Source: Propionicimonas paludicola (GTDB lineage Bacteria > Actinomycetota > Actinomycetes > Propionibacteriales > Propionibacteriaceae). From it: a stretch of 64,000 nt of DNA. A model generated the notes under the pieces. The model saw only the letters and a program-made list of their open reading frames with translations, did no database searches and was not told the DNA's origin. The stretch is from positions 124,001-188,000 of the forward strand of contig NZ_PDJC01000001.1 of the NCBI RefSeq assembly GCF_002563675.1, given 5' to 3'. Every line of letters starts with the position of its first letter. The first letter of the stretch is position 1. The position numbers and the translations under genes were made by a program. Shown here one piece after another: positions 15,543 to 24,803 of the stretch.

Positions 15543-17009
15543 TCAGTGCCGATGGCACCAGCCGGCGGCGTGTTCGGCGACCAGGAGTCCCGAGGTCAGT
15601 GCAAAGCCGGCCGGGGCGCCGCCGATGGTGGTGATGGCCGTCTTGCCCCACGGGCCGGCGGCATCATTCCCGGCGGCGTACAGCCCACCGACCGGGTTTC
15701 CGTAGTGATCCAGGACGCGCAGGAACTCGTCCACCTCGATGGCCCCGGTGGTGCACAGCGCGGTCGCCTCCATCCGTAGTGCGTAGAACGGCGGATGGAG
15801 TAGCGGGTCGAGGTTGTGGGTCTTGAAGAAGCGGTGGTCCACGCCCTCGGCGCAGGCCTCGTGATACTGGCTGACCTCGTTGATGAAGGGCTCCAGCTCG
15901 ACTCCGATCAGCCCGGCCAACTCCTCCAGGCTGTCGGCCCGGAAGGCGGTCTCCCCGCCGGCGAGATCCTCCTCCAGCTGGACGCGGAGCTTGGTCAGCT
16001 TGGTCCCGGGCAGGATCGCCGAGCCCATCCCGCGCCGCGCGCCGGAGTGGATCAGCTTGTCGATCTGGCTCTGGTCGAAGATCGACCAGGCGAAGCCCTG
16101 GTTCAACCGGGCCACAATGTCGCCGGCCCGATAGAGGGCCAGGGCCAGGGCCTCGTTGCAGAAGCGCCGTCCCGAACCATCCACCCACAGGGTCGGCTGG
16201 ACGCAGGCGCAACTGATGTCGTCGGTCAGCGGACGCCCGTTGGTGGTGGCGGCCACCAACACGGCACCGATCAGGCTGGACGCATGGCCGCCGGCCATGG
16301 CGGCCAGCGCCAGGCCGTCCCCGGTATCTGCGCCATTGCCCGCGCTGGGCGTCTTGGCCAGGCCGGCGTAGCGACGCATCAGCTTCGGGCTGGCGGCATA
16401 GCCGCCGGTCGCGATCAGCGCGGCGCACGGTTGGATGAGTAGCTCGGCTCCCACATTGTTTCTGGCCACAATCGCGCTGACCGACCCGGCGGCGACCTCC
16501 AGCTGCTCGGCTCGAAAGCCGCGATAGATCCGGACGCCGCGGCGCTCGAGTTCGGTGCTCAGCACGTCGACCACGGCGCGCATCCGTCCGGTGGGCAGAT
16601 GCGAGGTGGTCAACTGATGCACCGGATCGATGGCGATCACCTTGTCGTAGTGGATCCCCAGCTCAAGGAGTCGGTCCACCACCTCAGCACTGCGCTCGAC
16701 GAATCGGCTGAGCAGGGACGGGTTGGCGTTCCAGTCCGACAGCTCCATCATCGCCTGGTAGACGCCTTCCTTGGTGAGGGAGACCCGTCGGTTGCGCTGC
16801 TCGACGGACTCGAAGGCGGCATGGCCGGCGGCGCGAGCGGCGTTTCCGCCCAGGTCGTCGAGCCGGTCGAGGAGGATCACGTCGAGGCCACGGCGGGTCG
16901 CTTCAAGTGCGGCCATCAGCCCTGCGGCACCTCCGCCGATGACGGCGAGCTGGCACCGTAGCGTTTCGCGCTCCGCCACCGCTGGCTCCTCGTTCTGAAC
17001 ATCGTTCAC
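15543..17009 (-). CDS. FAD-dependent oxidoreductase, fumarate reductase/ketosteroid dehydrogenase-type flavoprotein
   Basis: 488 residues starting at GTG. The N-terminal GGGAAG (25-30) with VILLDRLDDLGGNAA binds FAD. The middle has the FAD_binding_2 capping-domain features (YRAGDIVARLNQGFAWSIFDQ), and the C-terminus carries GGLYAAGNDAAGPWGKTAITTIGGAPAGFAL, the second FAD contact of the fumarate reductase/flavocytochrome c group. No heme or secretion signal is visible, so it is a soluble flavoprotein. The substrate is unknown. It lies on the same strand as the response regulator but about 200 nt downstream of it. Ribosome binding site weak. Confidence 0.75.
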   Translation of the reverse strand: MNDVQNEEPAVAERETLRCQLAVIGGGAAGLMAALEATRRGLDVILLDRLDDLGGNAARAAGHAAFESVEQRNRRVSLTKEGVYQAMMELSDWNANPSLLSRFVERSAEVVDRLLELGIHYDKVIAIDPVHQLTTSHLPTGRMRAVVDVLSTELERRGVRIYRGFRAEQLEVAAGSVSAIVARNNVGAELLIQPCAALIATGGYAASPKLMRRYAGLAKTPSAGNGADTGDGLALAAMAGGHASSLIGAVLVAATTNGRPLTDDISCACVQPTLWVDGSGRRFCNEALALALYRAGDIVARLNQGFAWSIFDQSQIDKLIHSGARRGMGSAILPGTKLTKLRVQLEEDLAGGETAFRADSLEELAGLIGVELEPFINEVSQYHEACAEGVDHRFFKTHNLDPLLHPPFYALRMEATALCTTGAIEVDEFLRVLDHYGNPVGGLYAAGNDAAGPWGKTAITTIGGAPAGFALTSGLLVAEHAAGWCHRH

Positions 17010-17197
17010 TGCGAAGGGACGGATCCGAGGCCCGCAGCGGCTGGGGGGTGCCGGCCGCTGCGACGGGCTCGACTCGGGGAGACGTATTGGCGGCTGCTCT
17101 ACCCGGATGTCCTGGCGGGGCCAGCCTCGGTCCGTCCCAAGGCCCAGCCAACCACCGTCCGGCCGACCGCATAAGTGGCCTTCCGGATCGAGTTGAG

Positions 17198-17213
17198 GTA
17201 GCCGATCGGCTAC
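17198..17213. terminator. 16-bp perfect palindrome across the response-regulator stop codon
   Basis: GTAGCCGATCGGCTAC spans the stop codon of the regulator gene. It can fold as a 6-bp stem with a GATC loop and may act as a short transcription end signal; an operator role for the downstream flavoprotein gene is also possible. Confidence 0.3.
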
Positions 17214-17860
17214 TCGACGATCCCCTCTCGGAGGCCCATCACGGCCACCTGGACCCGGTTGCGGACGTGCAGTTTCACCATGATGCTGCCCAGATGCTTC
17301 TTCACAGTGGCCTCCGACAAGTGCAGCCGGCCACCGATTTCCTCATTGGACAGGCCGTCCACCAGCAGCCGCAGCACATCTCGTTCCCGGTCGGTGAGCC
17401 GCTCGTGCAGCGGGCCCTCGGGGCTGCGGGCCGGCATCCCGAACTCGGCGAGCACCTTGGCGGCGATCGCCGAGGACAGCACGGCCTCGCCGCGGAGCAC
17501 TCCCTGTAAGGCGTCGTGCAGCCGGTCGCCAGGCATGTCCTTGCTGAGGTAGGCGTGGGCGCCGTTGCGCAGCGCCTCGTAGACATCCTCGCCCAGGGTC
17601 GACATGGTCAGCATGGCTACGCGGACGTGCGCGTCGGCCGCGGTGATCTGCCGGGTGGCCAGCACGCCGGACAGTCGCGGCATCCGGACGTCCATCAGGA
17701 TCAGGTCCGGATGCAGTTCGGCGGCCAGGGCCACCGCCTCTTCGCCGTCGGCGGCGCTGCCGACGACCTCGAACTCGGGCCAGCGGCTGATCAAGGCGAT
17801 CAGTCCGTCGCGGACCAGAGCGTGGTCGTCCACGATCAGGACCTGGGCGCGTTCATTCAT
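17210..17860 (-). CDS. NarL/LuxR family response regulator
   Basis: 216 residues. The receiver domain has acidic residues at 11-12 and the phosphoacceptor Asp57 in LILMDVRMP. The C-terminal LuxR-type helix-turn-helix (LTDRERDVLRLLVDGLSNEEIGGRLHLSEATVKKHLGSIMVKL) binds DNA. The ATG overlaps the stop of the upstream kinase gene by 4 nt (ATGA), so the pair is translationally coupled. Targets are unknown. Confidence 0.92.
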   Translation of the reverse strand: MNERAQVLIVDDHALVRDGLIALISRWPEFEVVGSAADGEEAVALAAELHPDLILMDVRMPRLSGVLATRQITAADAHVRVAMLTMSTLGEDVYEALRNGAHAYLSKDMPGDRLHDALQGVLRGEAVLSSAIAAKVLAEFGMPARSPEGPLHERLTDRERDVLRLLVDGLSNEEIGGRLHLSEATVKKHLGSIMVKLHVRNRVQVAVMGLREGIVE

Positions 17861-19026
17861 GGGTTTCCCGCCGTCCGCTCGAGCAGGGGTCGCGACTCGA
17901 ACTGAATCGGGGCCTCCGCAGTCACCATGGTGCCGCCATCGGGTGCCGCGCCGAGGGTGATTCGGCCACCGATCAGAGCCATTCGTTCTGACATCACCCG
18001 CATCCCGAGGTGATCGCTCTTCATCCGTTCGGCATCCAGGCCGACGCCGTTGTCGATCACCGCCAGCCGGACGACCGTGCCGGGCAGGGTGACTCGAACC
18101 TGCACCCGAGTGCACTCGGCGTGCAGGCAGGCATTGGCCAGCGACTCCTGCATGACCCGGACGAGCTGGGCGGCCACCTGCAACGGCACCTGCTCGGCCT
18201 CCGACGGGCAGCTCAGATCGATGGGCAGCTGGTAGCGAGTGCGGGCCGCCTCAACGTGCCCTTCGAGGGTGTGTACCAAGCCCTCCCGGATCAGGGCCTC
18301 GTCTTGGCGTAGGCCGAGCATCTTGCTGCGCAGGCTGCGCTTGATGCCATTGACCAGGTGATCAACGACGGCCAGGTCTTGGCTGGCCTGCTCAGGGTCG
18401 GCCAAGTCGAGCCGGAGGGTCTGCAGCCGCAGGCTGAGCGCGGTCACTTGCTGGGAGAGGTCGACGTGCAACTCCTCGCTGATCCGCCGCCGCTCCTGCA
18501 AGGCCCCCAACTCGTGCTCACGGGACGACTTCAGCCACCGATACCAGTACCGGCCGAGGATCCGTCCGACGACCTCCAGGTAGGCCCGAGTGGGCTCGTC
18601 CATCCGCCAGCCGTGATCGAAGGCGAGCATGATCACACCGAGATGCCGGTAGTCGGCCTGGACCGGAACGACGACGCCGGGCGGCGGAAAGGCCTTGCGG
18701 AACTTGGGAGCCAAGGAGCGCCAGGCCAAGGTCTCGTCGTAGACCTCGACCAGGTGCGGGGTCTGGCCGACGAACGCTCGTCCGGTGCGGTTGGTGAGTT
18801 CGATGGTGGCCAGTTCCGGCCCGATCAGCGCCCGCTCCTCCGGACTGGCGATCAAATCCTGGTGGGTGACTTGATCGTCCAGCAGGTAGGCAGGAGCCAT
18901 TTTCGCTCCGGTTGTCTCGCGCACAATTCGCAGCGCATCAAGAAAAGCCTCAGTTCGGTCACCGGACCAGGTGAGAGCGTCACTGATGCTGGCCAGGCTG
19001 ACCAGATGGCGGTAACTCTGGTCCAC
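17857..19026 (-). CDS. Sensor histidine kinase, HisKA_3/NarX type, with GAF-like input
   Basis: 389 residues from a GTG at 19026; the start is uncertain because coding-like sequence continues upstream without a clear ribosome site. Residues about 10-155 look like a GAF-type sensor without membrane segments. The dimerisation box RRRISEELHVDLSQQ puts the phosphoacceptor at about His187. The usual Asp after His is Val here, one position before an Asp. The ATPase domain has the N-box (QESLANACLHA), DNGVGLD and GMRVMSERMALIGG. Its partner is the overlapping regulator. A cytosolic signal is likely. Confidence 0.85.
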   Translation of the reverse strand: MDQSYRHLVSLASISDALTWSGDRTEAFLDALRIVRETTGAKMAPAYLLDDQVTHQDLIASPEERALIGPELATIELTNRTGRAFVGQTPHLVEVYDETLAWRSLAPKFRKAFPPPGVVVPVQADYRHLGVIMLAFDHGWRMDEPTRAYLEVVGRILGRYWYRWLKSSREHELGALQERRRISEELHVDLSQQVTALSLRLQTLRLDLADPEQASQDLAVVDHLVNGIKRSLRSKMLGLRQDEALIREGLVHTLEGHVEAARTRYQLPIDLSCPSEAEQVPLQVAAQLVRVMQESLANACLHAECTRVQVRVTLPGTVVRLAVIDNGVGLDAERMKSDHLGMRVMSERMALIGGRITLGAAPDGGTMVTAEAPIQFESRPLLERTAGNP

Positions 19027-19132
19027 GGGGATCAGCCTAACCAGAAAGCACCTCGGACGTGACGGACTGGTGGCATTTAGGGCGCGCCGGACAAGCGGAA
19101 TTACTTCTGTTGCCCGCCGCGCCTTGCTGATC

Positions 19133-19151
19133 GTTCGGAAAACCACCGAAC
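19133..19151. promoter_or_regulatory. Inverted repeat between the kinase and glycerate kinase genes
   Basis: GTTCGG-N7-CCGAAC is a perfect 6-bp inverted repeat in the divergent intergenic region, about 50 nt upstream of the glycerate kinase start. It could be an operator for either gene. Confidence 0.3.
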
Positions 19152-19199
19152 AGGCCTAACCTTTTTACCTATCCGCCACCTCCCGGAAGGGGCATCCGG

Positions 19200-20327
19200 A
19201 TGCGGATCGTGTGCGCACCCGATTCCTTCAAAGGCTCAATGAGCGCCCTGATCGCCGCGCAAGCCATGCGCGACGGGGTGCGCCGCGCCGTCCCCGATGC
19301 CGAATGCGTGCTGGTGCCGATGGCCGACGGTGGCGAGGGGACGGTGGCCGCGCTGGCTGAGGCTCTCGGTGCCGAGTTGTTCGCCTTGACCGCCACCGAT
19401 GCCCTGGGACGTCCGGTCCGCGCGGAGTACGCCTATGTCGCTGCGCAGAGGCTGGCGGTGATCGAAGTGGCTGCGGCGGCCGGGCTGGCGCTGCTGCGCC
19501 GCAATGAACTCGACCTGGCCCGGGCCACCACGTTCGGCGTCGGCGCCATGATCCTGGACGCGCTCGACCGGGGTGCGCGCCGGCTGATCATCGGGCTGGG
19601 CGGATCGGCCACCAATGACGCCGGGGCCGGTCTGATGACCGCGCTGGGGGCTCGCTTCCTCGATGCCGATGGCGTCGAACTCCCACCCGGTGGGGCGGCA
19701 TTGGCCGGCCTAGCCCGGGTGGACCTGTCCGGGCTCGACCCGCGGCTGGCCGATCTCGAGGTACAGGCTGCCTGTGACGTCGAGAACGCCCTGCTCGGGC
19801 TGCGCGGCTGCAGTGCGGTCTTCGGTCCGCAGAAGGGGGCCACCACCAGCGAGGTGCACGTCCTGGACGCGGCACTGTCCCGGTGGGCCGACGTGGTCGA
19901 GCCGCTGGTCGGACGCCGAGTCCGGGAGCTGCCCAGTTCGGGCGCGGCCGGAGGGCTCGGTGCCGGGCTGGCGGCTTTCCTTGGTGCCGAGTTGGTCGGC
20001 GGTGCCGCGTTGGTCGCCGACACCGTCGGACTGTCCGGACGCATGGCCGGTGCGGACTGGGTGTTCACCGGCGAGGGCACCGTCGACTCCCTGACCATGT
20101 CCGGCAAGACGCCGTGGGGCGTGCTCGAGGTGGCCCGCCAGGCGGGTGTGCCGGTGATCATCTTCGCGGGGCGGGTCGCGCCCGATGCCAGTGCGCTGCT
20201 CTCCTATGGGGTGACCGCCCTGGTGCCGATCACTCCGGACAATCAAACCCTCAGCGCCGCCCTGTCGGCCGGCCCGCAGAACCTCGCCACGGCAGCCGAG
20301 CGGGTCGCCCGGCTGCTGTTCACCTGA
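19200..20327 (+). CDS. glxK: Glycerate kinase (GlxK/GckA family)
   Basis: 375 residues; phosphorylates D-glycerate with ATP to 2- or 3-phosphoglycerate. Characteristic family segments are CAPDSFKGSMSA at the N-terminus, MADGGEGTV, GLGGSATNDAGAG, the central CDVENALLG with VFGPQKGA, and WVFTGEGTVDSLTMSGKTP near the C-terminus. Length is typical. GGAAGGGG lies 7 nt before the ATG. It is monocistronic and divergent from the two-component system. Whether the system controls it is not shown. Confidence 0.93.
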   Translation: MRIVCAPDSFKGSMSALIAAQAMRDGVRRAVPDAECVLVPMADGGEGTVAALAEALGAELFALTATDALGRPVRAEYAYVAAQRLAVIEVAAAAGLALLRRNELDLARATTFGVGAMILDALDRGARRLIIGLGGSATNDAGAGLMTALGARFLDADGVELPPGGAALAGLARVDLSGLDPRLADLEVQAACDVENALLGLRGCSAVFGPQKGATTSEVHVLDAALSRWADVVEPLVGRRVRELPSSGAAGGLGAGLAAFLGAELVGGAALVADTVGLSGRMAGADWVFTGEGTVDSLTMSGKTPWGVLEVARQAGVPVIIFAGRVAPDASALLSYGVTALVPITPDNQTLSAALSAGPQNLATAAERVARLLFT

Positions 20328-20397
20328 CGCCAACCTCCTCACTGCGGTCCGCACACCTCTCGTCCGTCTGCTGACCCCTTCGCAGATCTATTTGTAA

Positions 20398-20407
20398 TGA
20401 CCGGTCA
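20398..20407. promoter_or_regulatory. TetR-type operator upstream of the ATPase-YhgE-TetR operon
   Basis: TGACCGGTCA is a perfect 10-bp palindrome 40 nt ahead of the first gene. The last gene of the operon encodes a TetR regulator, so feedback control is the natural reading. Confidence 0.6.
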
Positions 20408-20446
20408 GTTCAACTACATTTGAAGGTGTCGAGAGAGGAACGCGCA

Positions 20447-21190
20447 GTGAACACCCTGACGCAGGTCGCCCCAGAGGCGGCGACCACCACCGAGCTGGCC
20501 ATCGAGGCCACCGCACTTCAGCTGGACGGACGCCGCGGCCGGGTCTTCGGACCCGTCGATGTGGCCATCGAGCCCGGCACTCTGAACCTGATCACCGGCC
20601 GCGCCGGCAGCGGCAAGACCTCGCTGCTGCTCACTCTGGTCGGACGCATGCGTCCCAACCGGGGCAGCCAGCTCACCGTCCTTGGCCGTCGGCTTCCGGC
20701 CCGCACTCTGGGCGTCCAGCGCCGTAGCGCGGCCGTCGGCATCCACGGCCTGGACGACCTGGACGAGGAGGTCACCGTGGCCGCCACCCTCCGGGAGCGC
20801 GAGGCCTGGTTGGCGCACTGGTACCAGATCGTCCGTACCCCTGGTGATGCACGGGTGGCCGAAGTCTGCGCTCCGGTCTTCGGGGACAGCCCTGCACCCA
20901 AGGCCAAGCAGCTCGTCCACGAGCTCGACGAGGCCGACAACCTGCTGCTGCGGATCGCGCTGGCCATGCTCAGCAGTCCCGAAATCCTGGTCGTCGACGA
21001 CATCGACGCCCTGCATGACACCGACTCCCGCCGCCGGGTCTGGGAGGCCCTGCACGGCCTGGCCGACGCCGGTCTGACCATCGTGGTCTCGGCAGCCACC
21101 TCCGGTGAGCTCTCCCGGCTGGGCTGGGCCGTCCTGCCCACCCACATCCGGCTGCCCGAGCCCCCGGCCCGTCCGCGCGCTCGCCGCTGA
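20447..21190 (+). CDS. ABC-type ATPase subunit (degenerate) partnered with YhgE
   Basis: 247 residues from a GTG with GAGAGAGGAA ahead. Walker A is GRAGSGKTS (51-59) and Walker B is ILVVDDIDAL. The ABC signature LSGGQ is not recognisable: the equivalent position reads ELDEADNLLLRIALAML. The residue after the Walker B Asp is Asp rather than Glu, so ATP turnover may be altered. It precedes the YhgE gene by about 50 nt and probably forms or regulates a membrane complex with it. Confidence 0.75.
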   Translation: MNTLTQVAPEAATTTELAIEATALQLDGRRGRVFGPVDVAIEPGTLNLITGRAGSGKTSLLLTLVGRMRPNRGSQLTVLGRRLPARTLGVQRRSAAVGIHGLDDLDEEVTVAATLREREAWLAHWYQIVRTPGDARVAEVCAPVFGDSPAPKAKQLVHELDEADNLLLRIALAMLSSPEILVVDDIDALHDTDSRRRVWEALHGLADAGLTIVVSAATSGELSRLGWAVLPTHIRLPEPPARPRARR

Positions 21191-21238
21191 CCGCCCCACT
21201 CCACCGGATCCACTCCGCCTGAAAGACGAATCGAAGAA

Positions 21239-24139
21239 ATGTTCGCTTGGACTTCGCACGGAACCGAACTGAAGAGGTTCCTCCGGCAGCCGATCACCCG
21301 CGCCGCTATCGCGGTGATGCTGCTGATCCCGCTCCTCTACGGAGCGATGTACGTGTGGGCCTTCTGGGATCCCACCACCCACATGAACGAACTGCCGGTG
21401 GCGCTGGTGAACACCGACGTGCCCAAGACCGACGACGACGGAGTGGTGCGCCACTACGGCAAGGACGTGGTGGACGAGCTCGTCGACGACGCTTCGGTCG
21501 GTTGGGCTGTGGTCGATCCGGCCACCGCTGAGGCCGGGGTCGAAGCCGGCAAGTACTACTTCGCCGTGAGCATTCCGGCCAACTTCACCGACTCGATCCT
21601 CTCGATCGGCGACGATCACCCCAAGGCCGCCCACATCAACGTGACCTACGACGACTCCAACTCCTTCCTGGCCTCGACGCTGGGCAAGACCGCCATGATG
21701 GAGGTGCAGAAGGCCGTCGACACCAAGATCAGCAAGCGGGCCGTCAACACCCTGCTGGTCGGGGTGGGCGACGCCCGGGACGGCTTCTCGACCGCGTCCG
21801 ATGGCGCCTTCACCCTGCGCGACGGCCTGGTCAAGGCCGAGGACGGGGCTGACAAGCTCAACGTCGGCGCTCAGGACCTGCGGGCCGGTGCCGTGAAGCT
21901 GGCCGCAGGCTCCGGTGATCTGGCCGACGGCACCGCGAAGGCTGCCGCCGGCACCGAACCGCTGGCCGCCGGCGTCGGCGCCCTGGACTCCGGTGCCGCT
22001 CAGCTGGCCACCGGCCTGGACACTCTGAAGACCTCGATGCCGACCCTGACCGGCGGCCTGGGCCAGCTGGCCGCCGGCACGACCACTGCCGCCACCGGAG
22101 CGAACTCACTGAACAGCGGGATGACCGCCTACCTGGCCGGGGTAAAGACCGCCGGCGACGGCGCCCAGCAGGTGGCTGCGGGGGCGTCCAACCTGAGCGC
22201 ACTGAGTGACGGCCTGACTGCGGTTGCGGATCCGTCCACCGGAGCCCCGGCGCTGGCCGCTGGCGTGCACAAGCTGGCCGGCAACCTGAACACGCTGACT
22301 ACCGGAGTGAGCAGCTTCGCCACCGGGTCGGAACAGTTCGCGTCCGGCACTGGCAGCTGGGTCACCGGAGCCAAGAGCTGGCTGTCCGGAGCGGCCGGTG
22401 CCACCGGCGGTGACCTGGTCACCGGCACCCAGCAGGTGGCCGGCGGTGCCTCCCAGCTGGCCGACTCCACGGCCAGCGGCTCCGATCTGGCCAAGGGCGC
22501 GGCCTCGCTCGCCAGCGGCAACTCCGCGCTGGCCGGCAAGCTCGGCGACCTCGATGACGCCCTGGCCGACCTGCAGGCCTCGGTGGCGACCTCCGATCCG
22601 ACCACGGCAGCCAAGCTGGCCGGCATTCGCACCGGCCTGGGCCAGGCCAAGTCCAGTTCCTCGGCGCTGGCGTCCGGGGCGGACGAGGTGGCCGACGGCA
22701 TCGCGTCCGTGCACAGCGGTGCGGCGCAGGTCTCGACCGGCGCCACTTCGCTGAAGAGCGGCTGGGCCACGATCCATGGCGCGCTGGTCTCCGGCGGTCC
22801 GCTGGCCGACGGTCTGACCCAGCTGGATGCCAGCCAGAAGCAGCTGGCCACTGGTGCCTCCGGGCTCAGCACGGGGGCGGCCCAGCTGGCCGACCCGGCC
22901 ACCGCGCAGCAGGTGAGTGCCCTGGTCTCCGGGGCCGACCAGCTGTCCTCGGCGCTGACCACCATGAAGGCCGGCGCGACCAGCACCACCACCGGCATTC
23001 CGGCGCTGCAGGCCGGGGCGTCCCGGTTGGCGGCCGGCTTCACCAGCACCGACCCGAACAGCCCGGGCCTGATCGCCGCGGCCACGCAGCTGCAGGCCGG
23101 ATCGTCCTCGCTGGCCTCCGGCCTGGACACCCTGTCGGCCGGTGCGGCCACTGCGGTCACCGGAGCGGGTCAGCTGTCCGCCGGCGTGGACGCTCTGGAC
23201 GCCGGTGCGGCCAGCCTGCACGACGGGACGGGTCAGCTCGTCCAGAAGGTGCCGGCCCTGGTGGACGGCGTCCAGGCGCTGAACTCCGGTGCGCACAAGC
23301 TGGCTGCCGGCACCCAGACCCTGGCTGAAGGCACTGATCAGCTCGCCGCCAACACTCCGACGCTCGCCTCGGGCCTGACCGATGCCCGTAAGGGTGCCGG
23401 CAAGCTGGGCAGCAAGCTGTTCGACGGCGCCACTCAGATCCCCAACGACAGCGTGGACATCCGGCACGACCGGGCCAAGACGGTGGCCACCCCGGTGACG
23501 CTGAAGTCCGAACACATCTGGGAGGCCGACTCCTGGGGTGAGGGCTTCGCACCGTTCTTCATCTCGCTGGCCCTGTGGGTGGGCGCGCTGATCACCTGGT
23601 TGCTGCTGCGTCCGCTGCAGACCCGGGCGCTGATGACCTCGGTGAACGGGTTCCGGATGGCGTGGGGCTCGCTGAACTCGGCGCTGCTGCTCTCGCTGGG
23701 GCAGGTGACGATCATGCTGACCGTGATGCACTTCGCGATCGGCCTGAACCCGAAGAACATGATCGCGACCTTCTGCTTCACGATGCTGGCCGCGGCGGCG
23801 TTCTTCGCACTGCAGCAGCTGTTCCAGGTGACCCTGGGGTCGGCGGTCGGCAAGGTGGTGATCATCGCCCTGCTGATGGTCCAGCTGGCCTCGGCCGGTG
23901 GTACCTACCCGATCCAGACCACGCCGTCCTTCCTGCAGGCGATCAGTCCGTACTTGCCGATGACCTACGTGGTCTCCGGCCTGCGGGAGTCGATCACCGG
24001 TGGGATTGAGGCCAGGTTCTGGTTCTCCGTGGTGGTGATGGCCGCTATCTTCATCGTGTCGCTCGCGCTCACCTCGATCGCCTCGGCCCGCAAGCGGGTC
24101 TGGACGATGTCGCGGCTGCACCCGGCACTGAGTATCTAG
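21239..24139 (+). CDS. YhgE/Pip family membrane protein with long Gly/Ala-rich repeat domain
   Basis: 966 residues. One N-terminal membrane segment (about 22-43) is followed by the conserved extracytoplasmic Pip domain (LPVALVNTD, YYFAVSIPANFTDSIL). A long region (about 190-745) has repeats of the form LAxGxxxLxxG that should make an extended helical or coiled rod. The C-terminal ABC-2-like part has about five to six membrane segments (from about 770). The family includes the Lactococcus phage-infection protein and type VII-associated EsaA-like proteins. With an ATPase upstream and TetR downstream it looks like an inducible export or envelope complex. Confidence 0.85.
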   Translation: MFAWTSHGTELKRFLRQPITRAAIAVMLLIPLLYGAMYVWAFWDPTTHMNELPVALVNTDVPKTDDDGVVRHYGKDVVDELVDDASVGWAVVDPATAEAGVEAGKYYFAVSIPANFTDSILSIGDDHPKAAHINVTYDDSNSFLASTLGKTAMMEVQKAVDTKISKRAVNTLLVGVGDARDGFSTASDGAFTLRDGLVKAEDGADKLNVGAQDLRAGAVKLAAGSGDLADGTAKAAAGTEPLAAGVGALDSGAAQLATGLDTLKTSMPTLTGGLGQLAAGTTTAATGANSLNSGMTAYLAGVKTAGDGAQQVAAGASNLSALSDGLTAVADPSTGAPALAAGVHKLAGNLNTLTTGVSSFATGSEQFASGTGSWVTGAKSWLSGAAGATGGDLVTGTQQVAGGASQLADSTASGSDLAKGAASLASGNSALAGKLGDLDDALADLQASVATSDPTTAAKLAGIRTGLGQAKSSSSALASGADEVADGIASVHSGAAQVSTGATSLKSGWATIHGALVSGGPLADGLTQLDASQKQLATGASGLSTGAAQLADPATAQQVSALVSGADQLSSALTTMKAGATSTTTGIPALQAGASRLAAGFTSTDPNSPGLIAAATQLQAGSSSLASGLDTLSAGAATAVTGAGQLSAGVDALDAGAASLHDGTGQLVQKVPALVDGVQALNSGAHKLAAGTQTLAEGTDQLAANTPTLASGLTDARKGAGKLGSKLFDGATQIPNDSVDIRHDRAKTVATPVTLKSEHIWEADSWGEGFAPFFISLALWVGALITWLLLRPLQTRALMTSVNGFRMAWGSLNSALLLSLGQVTIMLTVMHFAIGLNPKNMIATFCFTMLAAAAFFALQQLFQVTLGSAVGKVVIIALLMVQLASAGGTYPIQTTPSFLQAISPYLPMTYVVSGLRESITGGIEARFWFSVVVMAAIFIVSLALTSIASARKRVWTMSRLHPALSI

Positions 24140-24148
24140 GAGGGCGAG

Positions 24149-24733
24149 ATGTCCACTCCGGTCAAGACGGACGGACGGGTGGCCCGGCGCATCGGCACCC
24201 GCGAGGCGATCATGGACGCAGCGGCTGAGCTGTTCGCGGCCCGTGGGGTGACCTCAACGTCGATCGACGAGATCGCCGAGAAGGCCGGCATCGCCAAGGG
24301 CTCGATCTACTACAACTTCGAGTCCAAGGCCGGCCTGGTGCAGGCCGTGATGGTACATGCCGGCGAGGTGATGGCCGAGACCATGGCCGAGGCCTCCGCC
24401 GGACGGCACGGCCTCGAACTGCGGGCCGCGGTGGTGCGGGCGCTGCTCGCCCTGGTCCGCGACCACGTGGCCGAAGCCCGGATGATGGTGGCCGAGCTGT
24501 TCCGCACCGACCGCAGCTGGCGGGAGTCGATCGAAGCCTGGCGGGCGATCACCGTGGCCCCGCTGGTGCACGACCTGGAGGCGTCCGGGGTCGGCCCGGC
24601 GCAGGCCCGGCTGCAGGCCGCCGCCATCCTCGGGGCAGCCCTCACCGCGGCGATGGAGTGGCTGGTCTTCCATCCCGAGTACGGCTACGACGAGGTCTCC
24701 GACGCCGTCCTGGCCACTCTGGGCCACTCCTGA
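24149..24733 (+). CDS. TetR/AcrR family regulator
   Basis: 194 residues. Strong ribosome site AGGAGGGCGAG before the ATG, 9 nt after the YhgE stop. The helix-turn-helix is at about 18-62 (AIMDAAAELFAARGVTSTSIDEIAEKAGIAKGSIYYNFESKAGL). The C-terminal helical domain should sense a ligand. As the last gene of the operon it probably represses its own transcription at the TGACCGGTCA site. Confidence 0.9.
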   Translation: MSTPVKTDGRVARRIGTREAIMDAAAELFAARGVTSTSIDEIAEKAGIAKGSIYYNFESKAGLVQAVMVHAGEVMAETMAEASAGRHGLELRAAVVRALLALVRDHVAEARMMVAELFRTDRSWRESIEAWRAITVAPLVHDLEASGVGPAQARLQAAAILGAALTAAMEWLVFHPEYGYDEVSDAVLATLGHS

Positions 24734-24803
24734 TTCGCCTGGTCAGCCCGCCCACGGCCGGGGGACGGTTCGGTCGCGGTCCCTGGCTCGGGCGGGTGGC
24801 CGG

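Noticed and set aside
22106-24121. 671-codon antisense frame over the YhgE gene
   Set aside because: Open because of repetitive GC-rich coding; the + strand frame has the Pip domain and membrane segments.
21239-24139. Prophage or phage-receptor island suggested by the Pip name
   Set aside because: No integrase, structural phage genes or attachment repeats are nearby; YhgE/Pip is a normal chromosomal family.
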